This document shows, piece after piece, positions 1 to 9,460 of a stretch of DNA of 64,000 nt (its first letter is position 1; every line of letters begins with the position of its first letter). The stretch is from positions 2,347,952 to 2,411,951 of the forward strand of contig OX393567.1 of assembly GCA_947652115.1 (NCBI GenBank). Reading direction: 5' to 3'. The DNA is from Blastomussa wellsi. Lineage: Eukaryota > Cnidaria > Anthozoa > Scleractinia > Plerogyridae. The position numbers and the translations under genes are program-made. The notes beneath the pieces are model-generated. The model saw nothing but the letters and a program-made list of their open reading frames with translations, ran no database searches and had not been told where the DNA came from.

Positions 1-984
1 GTGGCGGGGTGGTTTAAAGCGCAGGTGCTGCAATCCCAATTGAAGCTAATTGACAAGCGGTATTTGTTTTCGGCCGTTCTATGTTAAGATAAGATAAGAT
101 AAGAACTTTATTATCGTGTCCTCGGGGGTCACGCGTAGTAAGTAGCCAACTGGTCAATTGTTCGAGCAGCCTGACTGGAAAGTAGCTAAGTGCGCGGGTG
201 CACTGCCACTATCAACATTCATTTAGAACCAAGCTGTCGGAGTTATAAGTAAAAAAATCAAACTCTTAACTAATAATTCGCTTATCATTTTGGTGCCGTT
301 TTGTAAAATTATTATCTTTAAGGAGAAACTTGAGTGGGTAATATAAATTTCTATGTACCTAATTTACGAGGTACATTCTAAATATTTTACAGCCACCCCA
401 CCCCACCCCACCCCCAGTGGGTAACTCTCTGTAGTGCAATGTAAGAAAGGCTCCGGTCAAAAAATTTCTTGAACAGGCAAATCGAACGGCTGCTCATGTT
501 GGTATTTTAATTAGAATATGTAATAGGACTACATGCTGTCCAATTTGGAAATAATTGGATGAGAATATTTTTTAATCCAAATTGGACAGCATGTAGTCCT
601 GTTATCTATTAATTATATAGCAGCAAATGTTTCACCCTCCAAATTAGTTTCTTGACAATTGATTGGTTGATGGAAGGTATCCAGATTTTTCTTAAATTGG
701 ACAGTTTGAACAAAAGCTGTCTAATTTATTTTAAATTTGGACAGTTGGCAGCAATTAATAAAAAATGCATCTGTTGCCAATAATCAGAATAATGGATTAT
801 GATGTAGCTATATAATTAAGGGGATAATCTAGTAAAAAAAGTAGATAATAGCCGTAACAGATTCAGTACCCCTACTGCGCATTGTGGTTATGTGAAAGTT
901 ACTATTTTCTATGCAAGGCGTAAGAAAGGATTGCCTTCTGTCAAAAATTATACATAAAATGATAAAGGATTAGAGCTGGGAGTG
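1..984. other. Intergenic DNA with simple repeats
   Basis: I see no coding region here. There is a short (TAAGA)n run at about 81-105 and a C-rich CCACC run at about 392-415. A hairpin element sits at 525-600, with further diverged copies of its motif (TTGGACAG) at about 695-750. Confidence 0.6.
525..600. repeat. Hairpin (foldback) element
   Basis: Two near-perfect inverted arms begin AGGACTACATGCTGTCC and end in its complement, separated by about 25 bases. The single-stranded form would fold into a long stem. Size and structure fit a miniature inverted-repeat element. No target-site duplication is clear. Confidence 0.7.
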
Positions 985-1225
985 GAGCATCCTGAACATA
1001 ATATTTTTATTAGCCTGTTAATGGTTTTAAGTGTTTTCAGCTGCAAAAATCCGACGGAATCAAATATCTATGCACACGAATAAGCTCATATTATAGTGAT
1101 TCGGCGTTTTTCAGCTATTAGGCATTAGCCTTTGCTGAAGGTTGGTCATCTTTATACACCGCTTTTAACAACGTAACCCGGTGAGTGAAAAGGTGAACTA
1201 AATGTTTCAGTTTTCATTGTCCCGA
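985..1225 (+). promoter_or_regulatory. Upstream region and probable non-coding exon 1 of secreted gene A
   Basis: This stretch is repeated in direct orientation at 3725-3955. Shared blocks include CAGCTGCAAAAA, TTTTTCAGCTATTAG and a stretch ending in a splice donor (G|GTGAGT at 1180/1181 here, G|GTAAGT at 3897/3898 there). A conserved splice acceptor (GTTTCAG before AACAG) ends at 1857, just upstream of the coding exon. I infer a 5' non-coding exon ending near 1180 that is spliced over about 680 bp to the coding exon. The transcription start is not defined. Confidence 0.4.
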
Positions 1226-1879
1226 CTCTTCATTCTAGCATTTAGATAAGCCCATGCTTTCGGCAACAAATTCAACTACTTATGGGTCTAAACTCTTAAT
1301 AAAACATTCCAGTTGTGTTCGAATACAAGTAACGAGTTGAATTCCGAGCAAAACTTGACCGTAATTGGGTCCATATGCAGGCTTTTTTACGGGAGGGTGC
1401 GATCCAACGAGGAAACCGGACCGAACGACCCCTTCCCTACAAGCCTGATAATTATCCGCAATAGTTTAAATTAGGAACAGCCCTCAGAATTGAATGGCCA
1501 TCCAAACGAAGATATTGTTCTAATGTGTCTGTCCAGGACGCACCTGTTGCGAGAGAACCGTTGGAAGTAAGTGACAAGAAAGCCACAAACTAGACACCCG
1601 TTCACACTCAACAATTATGAAATACGAAGCAAAGTAAAGCATCTTTTGACTATGTTTAAAAGCATAAAGCTTTGTCTTGTCTAATCCGCTAGTAGTCCGC
1701 TCTCTCTAATGGTCAGATTGGCTTTCATGTGAATTCCCTCTCGTTGGGACGATGTCGCTCCTTTTTTTCATTGAGAAGCTAAAAATAAATAAGCACCCAG
1801 ATTGCCAAATCAATATTTTAAGCTATTGTGCTTATATCTCTTCAAAATCTGTTTCAGAACAGGATTCTTTCAGTGAGAG

Positions 1880-2416
1880 ATGTTGGCCAAATTCATTATC
1901 ATCGCCATCACCGCGGGAGCGCTCTTTGCTCAGAATAAAGCTTTGGCAAGCTATGTGAGGGAATGTCCTCAGTGGGTGAAGCTCAACACCTCTCCCGTTT
2001 GCTTCGGGGCCAAAGGGGACCAGTATGGTCGCTTTAGCTACAGTGAGGACATCTCCGTGAGCCAGTTCATGTTCGTGTACCGTTCAGGGGCGGTGACATG
2101 CAGGTCGGACCCTGTTCAAGGCACTTACTGGGGCTGTAATCCAAATCAAGTTGCACTTGCTGCCATTCTTACAGACCAGCAAAACAAGATACTCGCTCCA
2201 GATCCCTCAAAAGTGAGCCAGACTGGATGGTACACTTTAGAAGGATATACCTCAATGACGTCCGCCCTCGTGTTCTGTGCTCAATTTCCCTGTGAACCTC
2301 TTGTTATCCCCGCTAACAGCGAGCTGCGCCTGTGGTATGGAGAGGATTTACGTGGCTCTACTGAGGGCGACAATAGTGGTAAAACATGCGCAGACGTGTA
2401 TGCTCTTTTGGCTTAA
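1880..2416 (+). CDS. Small secreted cysteine-rich protein, copy A (family not recognised)
   Basis: A single open exon encodes 178 aa. An N-terminal hydrophobic stretch (about residues 4-18, then ALAS) looks like a cleavable signal peptide, so the product is probably secreted. The mature part has seven cysteines (29, 41, 74, 86, 133, 138, 170) and ends with a characteristic LRLWYGEDL...TCADVYALL block. I do not recognise the family. The start is supported because the homologous gene at 7460-8008 begins with the same MLAKFIIIAI and because a conserved acceptor (GTTTCAG|AACAG) lies 22 bases upstream in both. Two AATAAA signals lie at about 2525 and 2544. Compared with copy B the loop between residues 133 and 141 is shorter and one cysteine is missing, leaving an odd number. 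The two copies point toward each other and their 3' UTRs are also alike, which indicates an inverted duplication of the whole gene. Confidence 0.8.
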   Translation: MLAKFIIIAITAGALFAQNKALASYVRECPQWVKLNTSPVCFGAKGDQYGRFSYSEDISVSQFMFVYRSGAVTCRSDPVQGTYWGCNPNQVALAAILTDQQNKILAPDPSKVSQTGWYTLEGYTSMTSALVFCAQFPCEPLVIPANSELRLWYGEDLRGSTEGDNSGKTCADVYALLA

Positions 2417-2560
2417 GCCACTGACCAGCCGACACTAATCATATCAAGGTCATATCAAGAAACCTCGAACAGTGTAGTAAAATAGTAAGGGAATTAACGT
2501 CCCTGTAGTCATTTTAATGAAGACAATAAAATAACACGAGGTTAATAAAATTTGTCTTCT
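2417..2560 (+). terminator. 3' UTR with polyadenylation signals, gene A
   Basis: The bases after the stop match, in inverted orientation, the 3' flank of copy B (about 7310-7459). Shared features are the GACCAGC, CCTCGAACAG and AAGACAATAAAATAACACGAGG stretches in diverged form. The AATAAA inside the last of these is the likely polyadenylation signal in both genes. Confidence 0.55.
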
Positions 2561-2726
2561 CTTAAACGACCCACCCCCTCCAAATTATACCGGAATTCGT
2601 GCAACATTTTTTTAATCATCTTATCATTCCTGAATCCTGTAAGTGTAAGATGTCCTTTTTATTTTTATTTTATTTTTATTTTATTTTTATTTGCTTCTAA
2701 TTAGTTTCAATAATTTGATTTGTATA

Positions 2727-3092
2727 GGTAATCACATGAGGCCAAGTACTATTAAGGATTAATTGCACGAGAGTTTTCAAAATTGCCCGAGTCGCGAAGC
2801 GACGAGGGCAATTTGGAAAATTTTGAAAACTCAAGTGCAATTAATCCTTAATAGTACGCGGTCTCATGGGATTACTTGTTTATCAATAAAGGGCAAAATT
2901 TATACGAAATCACGCGCGCAGTCTATTTTTATCTGGGAAGCCTGTTTAGCGCTACGGCAATTAACGGATTAGCCAATCATTAACAGGTAATCATGCCCTC
3001 TCTTGATTACTAAAAATGCCCTCGATTAAGAAAGAATGCCCTCTCTCTCAACCAATCAGCGCTCAGTAATTTTGCCCTTTATTGATAAGACA
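2727..3092. repeat. Foldback element with nested inverted repeats
   Basis: The arms at 2727-2795 and 2806-2880 are complementary over about 70 bases and contain AAGGATTAATTGCAC and TTTTCAAAATTGCCC. The tip of the hairpin is the palindrome GTCGCGAAGCGAC. Just outside, TTTATCAATAAAGGGCAAAATT (2880-2902) recurs inverted at 3068-3090, so a second, wider inverted repeat may share the locus. It has the structure of a non-autonomous DNA element. Confidence 0.7.
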
Positions 3093-3724
3093 ACAAAACG
3101 TACCGAAAATGTACTGAAACCAAAGAATGACAATTATTGTCCTACTAGCCTGATGCTTTCTACATGTAGTTTTCTCCGGGACCAGTGTAGTTTTCTGCGT
3201 AACAAGCTAACCTTTACAGAAAAGACTGCTATGCAAAGCTAGGGAGTACTTATAATTTACAACTCTTTGCAGCCAGTTTGAAATTGCGCACATCCTTACC
3301 TTCAGGCATGAAGAATTAGCCTTCAGCTTAATTTCACTGCACAAATATTTAGAAGATTTAGAAGTTTAGAACGGAACCCACTGGAAGTGTTCCGCCGAAT
3401 AAAGATGTTCCGCAACGATGCCCTCCCTTTCGCAGCCCCTATCCCCCGGGGGGACGTGGGGTATATAGTATATAGTTTATACCGCGAGGTTCCGCACAAA
3501 ATAATAAATAATAATAGTAATGATAATAATTGGAATTTGCGGTGGCGTTTCCACAGAGTAGTGGCTCTTCATCCACTGATTCCAGATCGAATTGGAATTT
3601 GAAAGTGTTGCTCATCGAGGTATTGTAAGGAGTAATTCACGTGAAAATGTTCCATTTTCTATCAGGAAGGATGGGTCACCTTTTCTATAAAAAAAGCATA
3701 TCTCAAAGATCAATTAATGAATCG

Positions 3725-3955
3725 GAATGAGGGATATTTTTTATTAGTCTTTTAATGGTGTTAGTGTTAGCAGCTGCAAAAACAACTCGACAGTAACAAA
3801 GATCGACACATGCATGAGCCCTAGTGATTCAATATTTTTCCAGCTATTAGCTATTCAAAGCCTTTTGAAAGGGTGCTCCTTTATGTACACGAAACTGGTA
3901 AGTGGAAAGGTGAGCTTAATGTATTTTAATGAACTCAAAGGACTCAAACTCTGCA
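3725..3955 (+). repeat. Orphan copy of the gene A upstream region and exon 1
   Basis: This is a diverged direct repeat of 985-1225, about 2.72-2.73 kb downstream. It keeps the block TTCCAGCTATTAG and a consensus donor (CTG|GTAAGT at 3898). No coding exon resembling copies A or B follows. It is either the remnant of a third gene copy or an alternative first exon for a neighbouring gene. Confidence 0.55.
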
Positions 3956-5700
3956 ATGATTGTCTTTAATCTTCTGCCCAAGCTCAAGTCATTGTTCAAG
4001 TAAGAAGTTGTAAAACATCAATAAACTGCCTTTAAAAGTTACCTGTCTTCTTTATTGTTGTCCGCCGAATCACAGCACAGACCAGCTATGTATGATCCGT
4101 TATGATGGCGAATGATCCGTTATATATAGAGAGGATACAGAGAAGCTAAAACCCACTGGAATCGCTCGGAAACGCCTCCAAACGCGATAAACACACAAAT
4201 TATACACACGACAGGACAGGTAAGTCGATTTTATTATTTTTCTCCTTATTTTGAACTATTTTGTACAATCGTTATTTTCCCGCATACAAACTCTTATAAT
4301 AAATTTTACAGGAGCGTGTCAAAACGAAAGAGATCACTGAGAAACTTGCTAAAATTAATGCACCTGTCACTGGAGGCGGAGGCTGCCTTGGGCCCATTAT
4401 TCTGACATTTTCCAAGAGCAGCATTCTACATAAGTACAGTAAAAACAATAAATATCAATCAATGAAGATATTTTTCAATGATGCATTATTAATTCTGTGC
4501 TGCGCGTGAACGTGAAGTCGCACATTTTGATTAGAATTTTAAATTAATGACGCGATTTTATTCATACACGCGCACCTTAACTCGCTTTCCTTTTCAAAAT
4601 TTTCAACCGTTATCTAGCAAAAACTTAGACAGTACCCCCCTCCAAAAAAAAAAATTAGTTCTAACCCCCTCTGTTATGTTACAAATAACGTCGCACCCCA
4701 CCACCCACTTCTCTGAAAACACTGGTAAACTCAAAACTGGACTGAGCTGCCATCACAGCTTCAATAATGAGAAACGTGATTATGTAACAGACAAAAAAGA
4801 GCTTGCATTATATTTAGATCCTTGGGAGGAGAGCCTATTGAACTTTGTTATGAGCCAGATATATATGGAATTCAGCAAATCGATTCAGTCCATGAAGAAA
4901 CATTACTTTTATTCACATCAAAAATCGACAAAGCTTGTCTACGAGATCTGTTTGATTCCCATTGTTTTATGGGGGAAGCTAAAAAACAAGTTCATGATTT
5001 TTGCTTTACATAGGATCAGCTCAATTAATTAGAAGACAGGTTAAAATTGATCAGTTGTGAATTTGCTTTTCATTTTGATGGAATATTTTCAATAATCGTT
5101 TAACAGCTGTTCGTATTGATATTTGCTACAGTCTATCGTGATGCCTGCATTGAGAATCTTTTACTGCGTTTAATTTTATTTACATTTCGAACAAAACTTA
5201 AGGCCCCCCCCTCCGTCAAATGAGCGATTTTCCTTTGAGCCCCCCTATCTTGGCAGCAATTTTATGTAATGCCCCCCTTCTAGTTAGTCAGTCCCCCCCT
5301 CCTGATAATTATTGCACAGTCCCTTAGTACCGTCGTGCATTGCGAAGCGTGTTCTTCCCGCCATGATGATCGAGTAAAAAAACCAGTTGTCTTCGCCACT
5401 TCGCCTCTGTCTAGTTTATCTTAGCAGCTCGCAGCCTTCACACGCTCGAGCACTCGCACACGCGGTGGCTCATCACAGAGCTCCATTGAGCTCGCACCTA
5501 TGTCATAAAGGAGCCTGACGGAATGAGGAACTGGGATGTGCCCGTCATTTCACTGGGAAATTGGATTTGGTTAAATGGGAAAATGGGATAAAGGCTACTG
5601 GGAAAGGGAATCACAAACGAAAAATTGAAAAGGAAATGGGATTTGAATAAAAGAAATATTTACGGTATTTAACGATGAGGCCATATTAACCCTAGCTGGG
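3956..5700. other. Unassigned DNA with C-rich repeat
   Basis: No gene is convincing. An open stretch at 4309-4510 (plus) can be read as a peptide with the string ITEKLAK. A related 30-base block occurs on the minus strand at about 44255-44290, so this may be part of a dispersed repeat. At 5200-5320 several runs of six to seven C occur with regular AT-rich spacers, which looks like a degenerate repeat. I see no structure in the rest. Confidence 0.4.
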
Positions 5701-5739
5701 TTTCATGTGGACCATACATCCAGGTCTAATTGAAAATTA

Positions 5740-5893
5740 TAAATGTTGGTATCCAGGATGGTGGAAAACCGGAGAACCCCGAGAAAAGGGCTCCCATCGA
5801 GGAAGAGAAGCAACAACAACTAGACTCGCGCCGGACCGGAATCGAATCCAGGGAAGTGCTTTCGCCATTGTGTCATCCCCGCTGAATTAGGAC
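5740..5893 (-). mobile_element. tRNA-derived SINE
   Basis: On the minus strand there is a pol III-type A box (TGACACAATGG, about 5875-5865) and a B box (GATTCGATTCC, about 5849-5839) with tRNA-like spacing. These are followed by GTTGTTGTTGCTTCTC and a G/C-rich segment (AGGGCTTTTCTCGGGG sense, diverged). The same order, boxes then TTTTGTTGTTGTCTCTAC then GAGGGCTTTCCCCTC, appears at 59336-59490. The two are therefore copies of one SINE family. Confidence 0.6.
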
Positions 5894-6988
5894 AAAATTT
5901 GGCCTGGAAAGTGGGACTTCTATCGTCCCCTACCCCTGCTGAATAGACTTCATTATTATTTAACAAATTGCCACGTTACTCATATATGGTTATGATGTGA
6001 TTGTTATCTGTCATACGTACTTGACAGATATCCTGTGATATATGTTGAGTAGCGATAATTCGGCCGAAGTCTCGAAAAGCGCAGCATAACGGCAACTTTT
6101 CAGACAATCTGGTAAACAAAGTCCTCGCATAAGTCAAATTTACAGACAGAAAGTCGGCGCTTGAGCAAAGACGGCATAGAGTGCAAAGCGGATTAATGCC
6201 TTTTTTCACACAGTACAACTCATCACTGCCCAATCTTAAAAATATTTAATGAGCAAGTGGTTTTTAATAGAGAATCAACCATTGCTGAGAGAAATATACA
6301 GGGAACACCTTTCATTTCTTACAGGAAAGGTAAATCTCTAAAAGACATTACTCTCTGAAGGTCACAGCCTTGACACATTACGAAACAGCGGGAGCCGTGA
6401 TAAGCCTGTCAACTCCTTGTTAACCTCATCACAAAGACAGTCAGCGGCTCTTTCTTGACAATTATCCTGAAGCTAAATAAATTTTTGGCCCGAATACCGG
6501 CTTATATATTTAGCATGCTTCTGTCCGCCCGCCGGGAAGAAAATGAGAATTAAGATGAACAATAGGCCAGAATTTCCCTTTCACAAGACCTGAGTATTCT
6601 TTGATCCTCAAATGAATGTTACACAGAACCACGACTGCCAAATATTAAAGACAGCATGTTATCAACAAACGTTGAAGCAAACCACAAACTTCAGGCCGGT
6701 TGCTCAGCTTATGAAACTTGCGAGTCGCTGGCAATCGGTAGCCTTCAGCAGTTTCGACAGTGAACGTCTTCTTAACATCTCAGTTTTAATTCAACCTAGG
6801 CCAGTCACTTTCGTCACCAACATAGTAACATACAGGCTGCCCGTACCTATCGATAGACCAAATGTAGACCCTTGAACTACTAGAAATACATGTGTTGATT
6901 TTGCATGTATGTGCGATGGGTTTATTTGTTTGTAAGTGAGCTCAAAACATATTGGCAACGAATACCTACAAATCAAAGTTGAAACTGC
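5894..6988. other. Intergenic DNA between the secreted-protein genes
   Basis: Short open frames on both strands (5976-6233 minus, 6612-6875 plus) show no recognisable domain, no splice context and no homologue elsewhere in the window. I see nothing else that can be supported. Confidence 0.4.
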
Positions 6989-7052
6989 AACCTCGTTCCA
7001 AGGGTCCTTTCCTCCCCGTCTCCGAGAAGGAGATGACCTTGGGAACGAGGTT
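6989..7052. repeat. Miniature hairpin element, AACCTCGTTCC family
   Basis: The inverted ends AACCTCGTTCCAAGGGTC / GACCTTGGGAACGAGGTT enclose a short GC-rich centre. A second copy with the same ends lies at 58899-58970 inside a tetraspanin intron. The family is therefore dispersed and mobile or recently mobile. Confidence 0.7.
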
Positions 7053-7309
7053 GGCTGAAACTGCGGAACGATCGAACTCGCGTCAAATATGCCTCGTTCC
7101 CAGTGCTCCTCGGTTCGGTTATTCTGGGGGAATTAAAAAAAACCCAAGCATGATGGCATTAAGGGATGATCGTCATCGCTTAAAAAATGTTGCACGAATT
7201 CGGAACGTCGTTCGTTGGCGTGGAAGATTGCGTGACGAAAAAGATTGTGTGACGAGCCAAGAGAACGTCTGCGTAGGAGGCTAGTTGGGATGGTTTTAGA
7301 CTGAAGACA

Positions 7310-7459
7310 ATCAATCGGTACCTTTTGTTACCCTCGTGTTATTTTATTGTCTTCATTTAAATGACTACAGAGACGTTGATTTCCTTACAATTCTAGTTTA
7401 CTGCCCTGTTCGAGGTTTATTGATATGACCAGCTCATTTAATGTTGGTTGGTCAGCGGT
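7310..7459 (-). terminator. 3' UTR of gene B
   Basis: On the minus strand this follows the stop of copy B and contains AATAAA within the AAGACAATAAAATAACACG block, which is shared with the 3' UTR of copy A. It supports duplication of the full transcription unit. Confidence 0.5.
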
Positions 7460-8008
7460 TTAATTCAAAAGAGCATACACGTCTGCGCATGTTTGACCAC
7501 TGTTGTCGCTCTCAGTGGAGTCAGTTAAATCCTCTCCATACCACAGGCGCAGCTCGCTGTTAGCGGGGATACCTAGAGGGGTGCAGACTGTTTGACATTC
7601 GGCAAGTATATCACAGAACACGAGAGCGGACGTCATGGAGGTGTATCCATCCAGATAGTACGTTCCAGTCTGGCTCACTTTTGAGGCATCTGGAGCGAGT
7701 ATAGTGTTGTCCTGGTCTGTTAGAATTACAGCAAGTGCCTGTTGATCTGGATTACAGCCCCAGTAAGTGCTATCAACGCCCGATCTGCACGACACTCCCC
7801 CTGAACGGTACACGAACATGAACTGGAGCACTTCGATGCTCTGGCTGTAGCTAAAGGAACCGTAATTGTTTCCTTTGGCTTCGAAGCAGACAGGAGACGT
7901 ATTGAGTTGCACCCACTGCGGGCACCCATCCACTGAGCTTGCCAAAGCTTTATTCTGGGTTAAGAGCGCTTCCGCGGCGATGGCGATGATAATGAATTTG
8001 GCTAACAT
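7460..8008 (-). CDS. Small secreted cysteine-rich protein, copy B (family not recognised)
   Basis: A single coding exon encodes 182 aa, clearly homologous to copy A along its full length (same MLAKFIIIAI start, QWVxLNTSPVCF, FMFVYRSG, YTSMTSALVFC, LRLWYGEDL and TCADVYALL blocks). A signal peptide occupies about residues 1-24. It has eight cysteines (29, 41, 74, 85, 132, 138, 142, 174), an even number consistent with four disulfides in an extracellular fold. The acceptor CCGTTTCAG|AACAG lies just upstream (exon edge at 8031), as in copy A, so a 5' non-coding exon further right is likely. Conserved cysteines and an open frame in both copies argue that both have been under protein-level constraint. 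Function unknown. Confidence 0.8.
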   Translation of the reverse strand: MLAKFIIIAIAAEALLTQNKALASSVDGCPQWVQLNTSPVCFEAKGNNYGSFSYSQSIEVLQFMFVYRSGGVSCRSGVDSTYWGCNPDQQALAVILTDQDNTILAPDASKVSQTGTYYLDGYTSMTSALVFCDILAECQTVCTPLGIPANSELRLWYGEDLTDSTESDNSGQTCADVYALLN

Positions 8009-8031
8009 CTCTCGCAGTCAAAGGTTCTGTT

Positions 8032-8395
8032 CTGAAACGGAAAAGATAAAAGAACAAGACCGTAAAAAAAAAATGATTTTGTAGACTTGGAGCATCATCA
8101 TCATCATCATCATCACAATTTATCCGCCATATTGTATAGAAATTATAGAGTTACAGTTAAAGCGGAATAGTAGGCGAGGAGACCTCCAAGAAGCCACCGG
8201 GCTTAGAGAAGGAGGCCACCTTGGTTATCAACACACTTTAATTAGGCTGTGAAAGTGCGGCTAGGCTGATTCAGAATCATTTCATTTATTGGTGACCAGC
8301 TCCTAAATTATAGGTTCTTGCTTTTTAAAGTTATAAGCTATGTTTGTGAATAAAAAATTATATCGAAATTATCGCTTTGTTGAGCGAAAACAAAG
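8032..8395. other. Upstream flank of gene B with (ATC)n
   Basis: This contains the probable 5' intron of gene B, read on the minus strand, and a short (CAT)n microsatellite at about 8096-8116. It shows no similarity to the upstream block shared by 985-1225 and 3725-3955, so gene B appears to have a different promoter region. Confidence 0.4.
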
Positions 8396-8542
8396 CAATT
8401 GTCCAGTTTGCAGAGTATGGCAAGTGCACGCGCCGCGCACGAGTTCCTGGCTTTTTAAACGTTCCTTTGGTCGCGGCGAAAAATGGCTCTGCACGCGCGA
8501 GATCTCGTCGAGTTCTGCCATACTCTGCAAAGTGGGCAATTG
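8396..8542. repeat. Short terminal-inverted-repeat element
   Basis: The ends CAATTGTCCAGTTTGCAG and CTGCAAAGTGGGCAATTG are imperfect inverted repeats that continue inward through AGTATGGCA. The interior is GC-rich (GCACGCGCCGCGCACG). The 147-bp length and structure fit a MITE. Confidence 0.65.
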
Positions 8543-8923
8543 TTACCAGCACTTAGTTATGTCAGAACTGTTTCAAAAGTCAATAATTAGAGTACTCTCG
8601 TTCATAACTACTGCGCAGAAGCCATCAGTAGACTTAGACTCAAAGAGCTTGCAAAACTGTGGAATATTTGTTACAGTCAAATTCAGTGATAAGCTATCTG
8701 TTGAATCGAAACTCATGTCGGCGGTGGATCACTCAATTTACTGATAATTTAATTTTAGTGACTCACAACAGTCAAAGATTCGAAATTTTATACTCTGTGT
8801 AGCTCATTTATAATGGGCTTAAAGACATTTGCCTAATTGATTTGGGTAAAATGTTAAACTTATCTCACCAATATCGCCCATTTATCAGTTACAACTATTT
8901 TTTTTGGACTTTAATTGGCCATT

Positions 8924-9460
8924 TTATACTGTATAAAGTAGCCTAAAGATCCTATAGTCATCATCTTGGGTCGGGACAAAGGACGGATCCTGGCAATCAC
9001 GAGCAAAATGCCCAGATTGAAAACAAAGACGACATTTATCACGAAGAGGACACGAGGAAGCACGATGATCATCAGAACGACAAATAGGGCACGGACGAGG
9101 TTGACCACGGTACAGAACACGGCAGGGATAACATAGGACACGAAGATTAAAAGGAATATCAGCAGATAGGGTCATCTTCAGGATACGGGTACCAGTGAAA
9201 ATACCAGAGCCAGCATAACGCTGAAGACGGACATCGTGGATTGTACCATAAGGGCTAAGGAGATCGGCGGAGATCGCTAAGGAGATCGGCGTCAGAAACT
9301 TCAATAGGTAGGTGCTCAAGAGAAACTTCAACAGTAGCAGGATCAGCTTCGAAGACAGTCAAACGAACAGAGTCAATAGAGATACCAGAGTTCAGAGCAG
9401 TTTGGCGAGCAGCAAGAGACTTGAAGGTAACACGGAGCCAGCCAGCTTGGATCAGTATTC
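8924..9460 (-). pseudogene. Non-LTR retrotransposon ORF1 (Gag-like) fragment
   Basis: Read on the minus strand, the frame has an RNA-binding-type segment (IHDVRLQRYAGSG) followed by two CCHC-like zinc knuckles (CPICRSDDHRASSC, then CRLCFQSGHFARDC). This is the pattern of ORF1 proteins of LINEs of the L1/Tx1 type. Coding similarity continues upstream of the current start through 9310-9460, but a small tandem duplication of AAGGAGATCGGCG at about 9256-9290 breaks the frame. No ORF2 follows. It is a decayed fragment. Confidence 0.65.

Noticed and set aside
4547..5032. 161-codon plus-strand frame
   Set aside because: Low-complexity start including an A-run; overlapping frames are equally open; no domain. 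A decayed coding origin is possible but cannot be shown.
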